Positions 1 through 7,039 of a stretch of DNA of 34,357 nt are shown piece after piece. Location: assembly GCA_031290985.1 (NCBI GenBank), contig JARLJW010000037.1:1-34357 (forward strand), read 5' to 3'. The notes beneath the pieces are model-generated. The model saw nothing but the letters and a program-made list of their open reading frames with translations, was not told the origin of the DNA and did not search any database. A program made the translations under genes and the position numbers. Position 1 is the first letter of the stretch. Each line of letters opens with the position of its first letter. Source of the DNA: Verrucomicrobiia bacterium. Its GTDB lineage: Bacteria; Verrucomicrobiota; Verrucomicrobiia; Limisphaerales; UBA11358.

Positions 1-75
1 GAATAACCGTCCAGGTGTTGGCCGCAGCATTTATCAGGCAAGAATGCTTCGGTTGCAGGCGAAAGCGGTGTCGCG

Positions 76-119
76 GCTGCCGCCTTGCCCCCGCAGTCCA
101 AAACACGCTGGCGCGTGGG
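76..119. repeat. Dispersed GC-rich intergenic repeat, copy 1
   Basis: The core at 93-117 (GCAGTCCAA followed by CGCTGGCGCGTG) recurs in almost the same form at 2078-2099 before the 594-aa membrane protein. Both copies are intergenic and each is preceded by a GCTGCCGCC- or CTGCCGC-type half palindrome, so this looks like a dispersed non-coding repeat. No ORF with coding character covers it. Confidence 0.5.
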
Positions 120-210
120 CGGGGGCGGCGGGTGAAAAACGTGCCCGTTTTGGGCGATGAAAATTTGCTAAAAGGCCAATGAAAACGCAAAAAGTCCGAG
201 GCCGGACGGG

Positions 211-247
211 CCAGCAAATTAAGGTAAATTAAACTAAATTAAACCTC
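211..247. repeat. Degenerate 10-bp tandem repeats, AT-rich
   Basis: About three units of the type AAGGTAAATT / AAACTAAATT run head to tail with a 10-bp period. Related AGGTGATTCA-type units lie at 401-450 and, in reverse orientation, at 33731-33762. One helical turn per unit suggests a repeat element rather than coding DNA. Confidence 0.45.
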
Positions 248-321
248 GAATTTTTAGCCGCAGATGAGATGCGAATTTCATCAAGCCGATGATTGGGGCG
301 CTTGGAGCCGGTCTGAAATTG

Positions 322-375
322 AAGATCTGGCGGCGGGACGCCGCCCGAACCCGCGGGCAAGATGCCTGCGCTACG
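322..375. repeat. 54-bp dispersed repeat, inverted partner at 33777-33830
   Basis: This block matches the reverse complement of 33777-33830 at 49 of 54 positions by direct comparison. It contains the palindromes GGCGGCGGGACGCCGCC and GGCAAGATGCC. Both copies sit next to 10-bp AGGTGATTCA-type tandem repeats, so the two appear to be copies of one composite intergenic element. Confidence 0.7.
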
Positions 376-396
376 CTGGTGGCGGAGGCGCAGTGG

Positions 397-470
397 ATCA
401 AGGTGATTCAAGGTAAATCAAGGTGCATCAAGGTAGATGATGGTGAATGACGAATGGCGAATGACGAATG
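397..470. repeat. 10-bp tandem repeats grading into GACGAAT repeats
   Basis: Units AGGTGATTCA, AGGTAAATCA, AGGTGCATCA, AGGTAGATGA and TGGTGAATGA run in tandem from 401 to 450. They pass into CGAATGGCGAATGACGAATG, which resembles the 7-bp GACGAAT array at 1161-1195. The rest of 1-620 shows no credible gene. Confidence 0.6.
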
Positions 471-623
471 GGTCGGGCGGGTGTCCAATGAATTGTGAAC
501 GACCAACGCGCCACCGCGTTGCCGGCGTCCGCGGCGCGCCGTCCGGGCGGGACGGGGTGATCCGGAGGCAAGTGGCATGATTATAAATACCAGACAAAAT
601 ACGGCGGCGGGCGCGTCATATTG

Positions 624-1157
624 ATGAACATGCCCGGCGATTCAGAACTGGAACGGCTCTACGATGCTCATGCGTCGGCGCTGTACGCTTTTCTGCTGAA
701 CTTGACGCGGGATGAGGCGGATACGCGGGATTTGTTGCAGGAGGTGTTTGTGAAAATCGCCCGCGATGAATCCTGGCTGCGGGGCGTGCGCGAGGAGCGG
801 GCGTTTCTCATCCGCCTGGCGCACAACGCGGCAATCGACCTGATGCGTCGGCGCGGCACGCGCGAGCGGGTGAAGGTGAACCTGGTGGAGATCGTTTCGC
901 CGTTCGCGCCGGCGAGTGATCCGGATGAGGAGATGTTTCGCAACGAGCTGGCGGCAGCGCTGGCGGAATTGCCGGAGGAGCAGCGGGCGGTGGCGCATCT
1001 GAAGCTGTGGGGCGGACTGACGTTCGAGGCGATCGCGGCGGCGCTGGAGATACCGCCGAACACGGCGGCGAGCCGGTACCGGTATGCGCTAGACAAAATG
1101 CGGGAGCGGCTGCGTCCGTTATATGAGGAACTAAAGCGAGCCGGGGAGCGGCAGTGA
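624..1157 (+). CDS. ECF-type RNA polymerase sigma factor
   Basis: This is a sigma-70 family factor of about 177 residues, the usual size for extracytoplasmic-function (ECF) sigmas, which direct RNA polymerase to stress or envelope promoters. The N-terminal half carries region 2 (LYDAHASALYAFL, then DLLQEVFVKIAR). A short linker leads to region 4 (LPEEQRAVAHLKLWGG, FEAIAAALEIPPNTAASR), with the typical E-I-A-x-x-L...N-T-A-x-S-R helix-turn-helix. There is no SIGMA70 region 1 or 3. Start codons TTG 621, ATG 624 and ATG 630 are all in frame and none has a clear Shine-Dalgarno; ATG 624 is chosen. A TATAAA hexamer at 582-587 could be its -10. The small membrane protein at 1497 is a plausible cognate regulator by position, but no known anti-sigma domain is recognisable there. 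Confidence 0.93.
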   Translation: MNMPGDSELERLYDAHASALYAFLLNLTRDEADTRDLLQEVFVKIARDESWLRGVREERAFLIRLAHNAAIDLMRRRGTRERVKVNLVEIVSPFAPASDPDEEMFRNELAAALAELPEEQRAVAHLKLWGGLTFEAIAAALEIPPNTAASRYRYALDKMRERLRPLYEELKRAGERQ

Positions 1158-1160
1158 AAT

Positions 1161-1195
1161 GACGAATGACGAATGACGAATGACGAATGACGAAT
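1161..1195. repeat. Tandem 7-bp repeat (GACGAAT)x5
   Basis: Five perfect copies of GACGAAT lie directly behind the sigma factor stop codon. Seven is not a multiple of three, so each copy shifts frame. Related units occur at 447-470. The array may be slippage-prone and variable between strains; being intergenic, it would change spacing rather than a protein. Confidence 0.9.
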
Positions 1196-1280
1196 GACAC
1201 GGTGCGGGTGGCGATTGGCCGGGCCATGGTGAAGATGGGCAAAGCTGATGGTATGAAAAAACGAACTGCGGCAAATAATA

Positions 1281-1376
1281 GTGAACAACGAGCATGAACA
1301 ATTTGAGAAGTGGTTGAGGGGTTGCCGTGGCGGGCGGAACGGCTGGGTGCAAAGTGCGTTTTGGGTGTGCGCCGTG
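1281..1376 (+). pseudogene. Truncated 5' copy of the downstream small membrane-protein gene
   Basis: The GTG at 1281 opens a frame beginning MNNEHEQFEKWLRG, which closely resembles the start of the gene at 1497 (MNNNDEHFEERVSG). The similarity includes an upstream ATGAAAAA segment (1253 versus 1478) and continues for a few codons in DNA (GCCGTGGCGGGCGG versus GCCGTTGCGGGCGG). The frame then runs into a palindromic repeat and loses resemblance. This fits a partial duplication or a copy cut by repeat insertion. No function is claimed. Confidence 0.45.
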
Positions 1377-1434
1377 AGCCCCCCTCTCTCCAGCTCTCTC
1401 CCCGCACGGCGGGGCGAGAGGGCCAGAGGTCACG
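1374..1434. repeat. Palindromic repeat element between duplicated gene starts
   Basis: A 12-bp inverted repeat (CTCTCTCCCCGC at 1394-1405, GCGGGGCGAGAG at 1409-1420) with a 3-nt loop sits inside a larger, weaker GTGA...TCAC palindrome. It separates the truncated and intact copies of the small membrane-protein gene. It lacks a T run on either side, so it is not a good terminator; a dispersed palindromic element fits better. Confidence 0.55.
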
Positions 1435-1496
1435 GGTTATTTGGATGGCTCCAGATAGGACAATCCGAATCTAGCTCATGAAAAACGACGAAAACA

Positions 1497-1931
1497 GTGA
1501 ATAACAACGACGAACATTTTGAGGAACGGGTGAGCGGACAGCCGTTGCGGGCGGTGCCGGCGGCGTGGCGCGGGGAGATTTTATCCGCCGCGCGGGCGGC
1601 CCGGGCGACTGCACGACTCGCGCCGCGCGCTTCCCTGCTATCAACCATCAACTCGCAACTAGCAGCTTTGCTGTGGCCGCATCCGAAGGCGTGGGCGGGG
1701 TTGGCGGCGGTGTGGGTGGGCATTGCGGTGCTGAATTTTTCGACGCGCGAGCCGGCGCCACGGCTGGCGGAGAAATCAGCGGCGCCATCGCCGGAGCTGG
1801 TGGCGGAATTGAAGCAGCAGCAGCGGATGTTTGCGGAGCTGGCGGGCGGTTATGAAACCGGGGAGGCGGACCGGCCGCGGGTGTTTGCACCGAGACCCAG
1901 GAGTGAGCGGGTCGAAATCGCGGTGACGTAA
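1497..1931 (+). CDS. Small single-pass membrane protein, possible sigma partner
   Basis: I do not recognise a family for this 144-residue protein. Its N-terminal half is soluble, with the segment QPLRAVPAAWRGEILSAAR. A single hydrophobic stretch follows at about 67-82 (WAGLAAVWVGIAVLNF). The C-terminal part is Ala/Arg/Glu-rich and contains a short helical segment (ELVAELKQQQRMFAELAGG). The topology, and its place behind an ECF sigma gene, fit an anti-sigma-type membrane protein, but the zinc-binding HxxxCxxC motif of ZAS anti-sigmas is absent, so this is inference from context only. The start is GTG at 1497, overlapping a short upstream ATG frame (1478-1504). Confidence 0.65.
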   Translation: MNNNDEHFEERVSGQPLRAVPAAWRGEILSAARAARATARLAPRASLLSTINSQLAALLWPHPKAWAGLAAVWVGIAVLNFSTREPAPRLAEKSAAPSPELVAELKQQQRMFAELAGGYETGEADRPRVFAPRPRSERVEIAVT

Positions 1932-2060
1932 CCAAAAAGCTTCAAGCATCAATGGAACAAATGACGAAATGAGCTCCACGCAACAATGAAGTTCCAAGTA
2001 TCGACTCACTGGAGCGCCATCTTCATCAAGCCATGGCCCGCGAAGGGCACGCCATGAAAA

Positions 2061-2100
2061 GCGGCAGGGGACTGCCGCACTCCAAGACGCTGGCGCGTGA
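2061..2100. repeat. Dispersed GC-rich intergenic repeat, copy 2
   Basis: A hairpin GCGGCAG-GGGA-CTGCCGC (2061-2078) is followed by CACTCCAAGACGCTGGCGCG, matching the core at 93-117. The rest of the 1932-2155 interval shows only a weak 38-codon frame from 2033 that runs through this repeat; I do not call it a gene. Confidence 0.5.
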
Positions 2101-2155
2101 TTTGATGGCGCAAGGCGGGTGGATAACCAGCAACCAATCAACGATGTAATTTTAT

Positions 2156-3940
2156 ATGGAAGAGAAACCGAAAAGCATCTGGCGGAAACCGATCCGGGTG
2201 CCGCAATTGTTGCTGGCGTGGCTGGGGTTGATGGTGGTGACGACGCTGATTTTCATTGTCGTCCTGATGGTGACGCACGCGTCGCTCGCCAAGTTTCCCC
2301 AGGACCTTGGGCTGCTGATCGCCGGCGCGGCAGGGGGAACGGTTTTGCTGGCGGGGTGGCTCTGGTTTCGCTGGCTATGCCGTCCGCGCAATTTGAAGCG
2401 GTTCCTGTTCGTGGTGGTGTGCGGGGCGACGGTGAGCGCGCTGTTTTATGCGGAGGAAAACTGGCGGAGCAAACGGGCGTGGGAAAATTATAAACATGAG
2501 TGGGAGGCGAAGGGCGAGCGTTTTGATTTCGCGAGCATCGTGCCGCCGCCGGTGCCGGACGAGAAGAATTTTGCGATGACGCCGGTGATCTACACCACAT
2601 ACGGCTTTGTTTTGACGCGGGACGGCAAGCTCGTCCCGTCCGGACAGCGCGACCGGAACTGGACGAGCCGGCTGGATTTCAACCTCGGCGACGACAGTTG
2701 GGAGACGAATGGCACGGGCAACTGGGCCAGGGGGACGCTGAGCAACCTGAAGCTGTGGCAGGCGCGGTACCGCGAACTGGCGGCAAAAACGAACGAATTC
2801 GCGGTGCCGGCGCAAGCGGGATCGCCCGCCGCCGACGTGCTGCTGGCCTTGGGCAAATACGATGCGACGGTGGAGGAAATCCGGCAGGCGAGCGCGCTGC
2901 CGGAATGCCGGTTTCCGCTGAATTATGACGCGGAAGATCCGGCGATGATTTATCTGCCGCATCTGGCGTCTTTGAAAAGGGCGTCCAAACTCCTGCAATT
3001 GCGCGCCCTGGCCGAACTGGAAAACGGCGAGAGCGACAAGGCTTGCGCGGATGTGCGGCTGATGCTCCGGCTGAGCGCCCTCATTGAAAGGGAGCCGACA
3101 TTGATCGGGATGCTGGTGCGGATTGCGATGACGGACATCGCGATGCAGCCGGTCTACGAGGGCCTGGCCAAACATCAGTGGAGCGACGCCCAGCTCGCAG
3201 CGATGGAGGCGGAGCTGGCGAAGATCAATTTTCCGGCGGACTTTAATTTTTCCATGCGGTGCGAGCGGGCGTTCGCCGGCGGGATCCTGGATTACATCAG
3301 GAAACAGAACCGCATGGGGCGGTACCGCGAGCTGAGCGACATCATGGCCTGGGATAACGCGGGGAAACCCGTGGAGTCGCAGGCCAGAAAGTTTTTCCTG
3401 GCGGCGGGGGTGGCCCTGATGCCGGCGGGCTGGTTTGATTTGAACAAGCTGACCATTGCGCAGATGCATGAGACGTGGCTGTTGCGTATCGCCGTGCCGG
3501 AAAAACACCAGATCATGCCGGCGATGCTGGTGTCGTCCGCCTGGCAGCCGACCAACACCCTGTTCAACCTGTTTGCCAGGGACTTGGTCCCGACCCTGGC
3601 GAACTGCGCCAAAAAATTTGCGCGCGGCCAGGCGATCGCGGACCTGGCGCGGACGGCGCTGGCGCTGGAGCGTTACCGGCTGGCGCATGGGGAATATCCG
3701 GAGACGCTGGACGGGCTCGCGCCGCAGTTCATCGCGCAGGTGCCGCAGGATGTCATCGGGGGCGGGCCGTTGAAGTATCACCGGACGGATGACGGGCGGT
3801 TTGTTTTGTATTCGATTGGCTGGAATGAGAAGGATGACGGCGGGTTGAGGGCGCTGCCGGAAAATGGATTCCGTGCCGAAGGCTGGTCGCAGCCCACGTT
3901 CGATGAGGGTGACTGGGTGTGGGAGTATCCGCAGAAATGA
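2156..3940 (+). CDS. Large membrane-anchored protein of unknown function
   Basis: This 594-residue protein has three N-terminal hydrophobic segments (about residues 15-40, 51-73 and 81-98), followed by a long soluble region that probably lies outside the cytoplasm. The middle is helix-rich. Near the end, residues about 498-575 (ARTALALERYRLAHGEYPE, then DGLAPQF and a DGRFVLYSIGWNEKDDGG ending) resemble the ending seen in bacterial proteins whose tail is like a type II secretion pseudopilin C-terminus. The ATG at 2156 follows TGTAATTTTAT and has no obvious Shine-Dalgarno. It is transcribed alone, with 54 nt to the next gene. It may be surface- or periplasm-exposed, but I cannot assign a role. 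Confidence 0.85.
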   Translation: MEEKPKSIWRKPIRVPQLLLAWLGLMVVTTLIFIVVLMVTHASLAKFPQDLGLLIAGAAGGTVLLAGWLWFRWLCRPRNLKRFLFVVVCGATVSALFYAEENWRSKRAWENYKHEWEAKGERFDFASIVPPPVPDEKNFAMTPVIYTTYGFVLTRDGKLVPSGQRDRNWTSRLDFNLGDDSWETNGTGNWARGTLSNLKLWQARYRELAAKTNEFAVPAQAGSPAADVLLALGKYDATVEEIRQASALPECRFPLNYDAEDPAMIYLPHLASLKRASKLLQLRALAELENGESDKACADVRLMLRLSALIEREPTLIGMLVRIAMTDIAMQPVYEGLAKHQWSDAQLAAMEAELAKINFPADFNFSMRCERAFAGGILDYIRKQNRMGRYRELSDIMAWDNAGKPVESQARKFFLAAGVALMPAGWFDLNKLTIAQMHETWLLRIAVPEKHQIMPAMLVSSAWQPTNTLFNLFARDLVPTLANCAKKFARGQAIADLARTALALERYRLAHGEYPETLDGLAPQFIAQVPQDVIGGGPLKYHRTDDGRFVLYSIGWNEKDDGGLRALPENGFRAEGWSQPTFDEGDWVWEYPQK

Positions 3941-3994
3941 GGGTTCACATATTTAGTCATTTTTAATTGGTGGCCGGGCGGTTACAGTCTGAGG

Positions 3995-5371
3995 ATGAAT
4001 ATTTCAAATCTGAACCCGGACGCGGACATCGGGGCGAGCGCGTGGCTGGTGGAGATGGACGAGCATAAGATTCTGCTGGATGCGGGGATGCATCCGAAAC
4101 GCGAGGGGCGGGACGCGGCGCCGCGGTTTGGCAAGGCGGGCACGCATGACGTGGATGCGATTGCGATCTCGCATTGCCACCATGACCACGTGGGGGCGCT
4201 GCCGCTGGCGGTGCGGCATTTTCCGAAGGCGCACGTGCTGATGACGGAGCTGAGCTATCTGCTGGTGGAACGGGTGCTGCACAATTCGGTGAACGTGATG
4301 ACGCGGCAGCGGGATGAGCTGGGCATCCGGGAGTATCCGCTGTATTCGCATGACGAGCTGGATGACATCGCGGGGTTTTTCCAGGGGTTCAAATACAACC
4401 GGGAGGTGGAGTGGGCGGGGCACCAGAAAGCGCGGGCGGGCCTGCCGTCGCCGACGCTGGAATTTTTTGACGCGGGGCACACGCTGGGTTCTGCGGGGAT
4501 CCTGTTGCGCGGGAAGAGCGAGACGATGTTTTACACGGGCGACGTTTGTTTCCACAACCAGACGATCTTGAAGGGCGCGCGGTTCGAGGAGGTGAAGGCG
4601 GACGTGCTGGTGATGGAGACGACGCGCGGCAACCGCGCGGTGCCGGCGGGTTTCACGCGCCAGGCCGAGATCGACCGGCTGGTGGAGGCGATCGACGCGG
4701 CGCAGAAGAAGAAGGGCTGCATCATGATCCCGGCGTTCGCGCTGGGCCGGACGCAGGAAATCCTGGCGCTGCTGGCGCTGCTGATGCGCGAGGGGAAGCT
4801 GAAGAAGCAGCCGGTGTACATCGGCGGGCTGGGGCGGGTGTTCACGGAGATCTATGACATCGAGGCGCACCGGATGCACCGGCAGCATACGAACCTGCAT
4901 TTGAACGAGGCGCTGCAATTGATCGTGCTGGAAAAGGGCGCGGCGGACACGATGAAGTTGAGCGGCGGAAAGATATTTGTGATCACGGCGGGGATGATGA
5001 GCGAGAACACGGCGGCGCACGACCTGGCCAAGCGGATGATCGGGGATGAGAAGCAGAGCATCTTTTTTGTGGGCTACGCGGATCCGGATTCGCCGGCGGG
5101 ACGGCTGAAGGCGGCGAAGGCGGGCGAGACGTTTGTGTTCAGCCCATCCGCCGGGCGGGTGACGAAGCATTGTGACATGCAGGATTTTGACCTGACGGCG
5201 CACGCGAACCGCGATGATCTGCTGGAATTTGTGGGGCAGGTTTCGCCGCGCACGGTGTTGCTGGGGCATGGTGACACCGGGGCGCGCAACTGGTTCGAGG
5301 AGCGGATCCGCGAGCGCTGGCCGAAGATAAAAGTGATCCAGCCGCAGCCGATGACCAGCGTGACGGTTTGA
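3995..5371 (+). CDS. Beta-CASP metallo-beta-lactamase, RNase-like
   Basis: This 458-residue metallo-beta-lactamase fold protein belongs to the beta-CASP type, which cleaves RNA (relatives of CPSF-73 and bacterial YSH1-like nucleases). The metal-binding motif H-C-H-H-D-H is at residues 60-65 (SHCHHDHVGALP), with later ligands in GHTLGSAG and YTGDV. The beta-CASP insert carries AFALGRTQEIL and the C-terminal metal/RNA motifs appear in TKHCDMQDFDLTAHANRDDL and LLGHGD. The usual E-S-T-Y-G motif reads ETTRG here. It is probably cytoplasmic and acts in RNA decay or processing with two zinc ions. ATG 3995 follows GAGG immediately, closer than an ideal Shine-Dalgarno. It converges on pilC. Confidence 0.9.
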   Translation: MNISNLNPDADIGASAWLVEMDEHKILLDAGMHPKREGRDAAPRFGKAGTHDVDAIAISHCHHDHVGALPLAVRHFPKAHVLMTELSYLLVERVLHNSVNVMTRQRDELGIREYPLYSHDELDDIAGFFQGFKYNREVEWAGHQKARAGLPSPTLEFFDAGHTLGSAGILLRGKSETMFYTGDVCFHNQTILKGARFEEVKADVLVMETTRGNRAVPAGFTRQAEIDRLVEAIDAAQKKKGCIMIPAFALGRTQEILALLALLMREGKLKKQPVYIGGLGRVFTEIYDIEAHRMHRQHTNLHLNEALQLIVLEKGAADTMKLSGGKIFVITAGMMSENTAAHDLAKRMIGDEKQSIFFVGYADPDSPAGRLKAAKAGETFVFSPSAGRVTKHCDMQDFDLTAHANRDDLLEFVGQVSPRTVLLGHGDTGARNWFEERIRERWPKIKVIQPQPMTSVTV

Positions 5372-5383
5372 CCGGCGGGCAAT

Positions 5384-5418
5384 AAAAAACCGCCGGGAGC
5401 CAGGCTCCCGGCGGTTAT
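5384..5418 (-). terminator. Rho-independent terminator of pilC
   Basis: A perfect 12-bp stem (5389-5400 with 5404-5415) closes on a 3-nt loop. On the minus strand it is followed by a run of six T, so it is oriented to end the pilC transcript. On the plus strand only weak T-rich sequence follows, so it is at best a partial stop for the beta-CASP gene. Confidence 0.9.
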
Positions 5419-5436
5419 GGTTTCAAAGGGTCCGGT

Positions 5437-6648
5437 TCAGTGGCCGCCGTTGACGATGTTGGCGAGGTTGAAGATGGGCAGGAACATGCAGACGACCATG
5501 CCGCCGATGACGACGCCGAGGAAGACGATGAGCAGGGGCTCGATGAGGGACATGAGGCCGGAGAGGGTGGTGTCGATTTCCTCGTCGAGGAAGTTGGCGA
5601 CGCGCTCGAGCATGGTATCGATGTTGCCGGTCTGTTCACCGGCGCTCAACATGCGGACGACCATGGTGGGGAAAATGGGGTGCTTGGCGAGGGCGGCGGA
5701 GATGCCTTCGCCGCGTTCGATGTCCAGCGCGGCGGCCTTGATGGCTTTTTCCATGACGACGTTGCCGACGGTCTGGGAAACGATCTGCAAGACCTCAAGG
5801 ATGGGGACACCGCTGCGGACCAGGGAGGACAGGGTGCGGGTGAAGCGCGCGAGGCAGATCTTATGGGCGATGGGGCCAAAGATGGGCAGTTTGATGCGCT
5901 GGCGGTCCCAGAACTCGCGGCCGGGCTTGGTTTTGATATACGCCAGCCAGCCCCAGACGCCCGCCCCGGCGACGATGATCAGCACGAGCAGGTAATGCCT
6001 GACGATATCGCTGATGCCCATCAGGAACAGGGTCGGACCGGGCAGGGCGGCGCCGAAGCCGGAATAGATGTCCTTGAACGTCGGAATGACGCGGACCAGC
6101 AGGAAAATGGTGATGACAATCGCAACGATGGTGACGACGGTGGGATACATCAGGGCGGTCTTCACCTTTTTGCGGAGGCGCTCGGTGTTTTCCTGATAGG
6201 TGGCGAGCCGGCTGAGAATTTCGGACAGCAAGCCGCCTTTTTCGCCGGCGGAGACCATGGCGACGTACAGGCGGTTGAAGGCCTTCGGGTGACGGGACAG
6301 CGCCTCGGAGAAACTTTCACCGCTTTCCACGCGGGTGGTGATGTCGCGGATGGTGTCGCGCATGATCTTGTTGGGCGTCTGGTCGCCCAGCGCCTGGAGC
6401 GCCTGGACGATGGCGATACCGGCATCGACCATGGTGGCCAGCTGGCGGGTAAAAACGACCAGGTCAGCCAGGGCGACTTTGCCGCCCTTGGTCTGGCCGC
6501 GCTTGGAGATCTTTTCCTTGATCTCCACCACCAGCATGTTGCGGTTGAGCAATGCGGCGATGGCGGCCTGCTCCGAAAGCGCCTCGACGGTGTTGCGGAT
6601 CTCGCGGCCAGTGGCCGTTTCGCGGGCGGTGTAAGCAAATAATGGCAT
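5437..6648 (-). CDS. pilC: Type IV pilus / type II secretion inner-membrane platform protein (PilC/GspF)
   Basis: The 403-residue protein opens with MPLFAYTARETATGREIRNT, the standard start of PilC/GspF. These polytopic inner-membrane proteins link the assembly ATPase to pilus or pseudopilus growth. Two homologous GspF domains are visible: ARQLATMVDAG-like segments at about 66-85 and ARFTRTLSSLVRSGVPILEV near 270. Each is followed by an amphipathic region with G-E-x-G/TG (SAGEKGG, SAGEQTGN), and three hydrophobic segments (about 168-195, 220-240, 372-395) give the normal topology. It stands alone, with no pilB, pilT or pilin genes nearby. A TTGCAA / TATTCA pair ends 10 nt before the ATG (6681-6686, 6659-6664). 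A second, divergent GspF lies at 31744. Confidence 0.93.
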   Translation of the reverse strand: MPLFAYTARETATGREIRNTVEALSEQAAIAALLNRNMLVVEIKEKISKRGQTKGGKVALADLVVFTRQLATMVDAGIAIVQALQALGDQTPNKIMRDTIRDITTRVESGESFSEALSRHPKAFNRLYVAMVSAGEKGGLLSEILSRLATYQENTERLRKKVKTALMYPTVVTIVAIVITIFLLVRVIPTFKDIYSGFGAALPGPTLFLMGISDIVRHYLLVLIIVAGAGVWGWLAYIKTKPGREFWDRQRIKLPIFGPIAHKICLARFTRTLSSLVRSGVPILEVLQIVSQTVGNVVMEKAIKAAALDIERGEGISAALAKHPIFPTMVVRMLSAGEQTGNIDTMLERVANFLDEEIDTTLSGLMSLIEPLLIVFLGVVIGGMVVCMFLPIFNLANIVNGGH

Positions 6649-6771
6649 ACCTGTGTCGTGAATAATTCATGGGCTGCGAATTGCAAGCGCAATCCGGCAA
6701 CTGCATTCATTCCAAGCACGATTTGTTCCACCGGACGAAATCCCACTGAAAAGGTTATAACGGGGGATTTT

Positions 6772-6789
6772 TGGCCGGCCAGCCGGCCA
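6772..6789. repeat. Inverted repeat in the pilC-porin divergent spacer
   Basis: TGGCCGGC and GCCGGCCA form an 8-bp inverted repeat around a 2-nt centre in the 391-bp spacer between divergent pilC and the porin gene. It has no T run, so a protein-binding or structural site is more likely than a terminator. Role unknown. Confidence 0.35.
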
Positions 6790-6916
6790 TGAATGGGACT
6801 GAATGCCTATTTTTATAGCATCCCCGGCGCATTAAAAATGTGCCAAAAAGACGGCTTCCCGGCACAAATCCCTTTTAAACAGAAGCTTGGCGGTTAAAAT
6901 TTGCAAAAAAAACTTG

Positions 6917-6945
6917 TTGTCATTTCCCCTAATTTTTCCTAGTTT
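6917..6945 (+). promoter_or_regulatory. Putative porin promoter
   Basis: TTGTCA (6917-6922) and TAGTTT (6940-6945) are separated by 17 bp in an AT-rich stretch upstream of the porin gene. The -35 matches five of six consensus bases, but the -10 only three (the conserved T-A...T). Transcription would start near 6952, giving an untranslated leader of about 88 nt. Confidence 0.4.
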
Positions 6946-6956
6946 TGACATCAAGC

Positions 6957-6991
6957 GCACCTTGTGGTGCTGGAGCAAACTGGTTTTGCTC
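6957..6991 (+). promoter_or_regulatory. Two hairpins in the porin mRNA leader
   Basis: GCACC-TTGT-GGTGC (6957-6970) is directly followed by GAGCAAA-CTGGT-TTTGCTC (6973-6991). Both have perfect stems and would lie at the 5' end of the predicted porin mRNA. Such leader hairpins commonly stabilise abundant outer-membrane protein mRNAs or serve as regulatory targets; either role is inference here. Confidence 0.45.
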
Positions 6992-7039
6992 TGTTAAAGA
7001 CAGTAAAACAACAAACAACAAACAACATCGGAGGAACAG

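Noticed and set aside
1161..1195. Possible CRISPR-like repeats
   Set aside because: Units are 7 bp with no spacers, as are the 10-bp arrays elsewhere; no CRISPR repeat-spacer pattern occurs in the window.
5440..6642. 400-codon plus-strand frame opposite pilC
   Set aside because: It is a Gly/Asp/His-rich shadow of a clear GspF-family gene.
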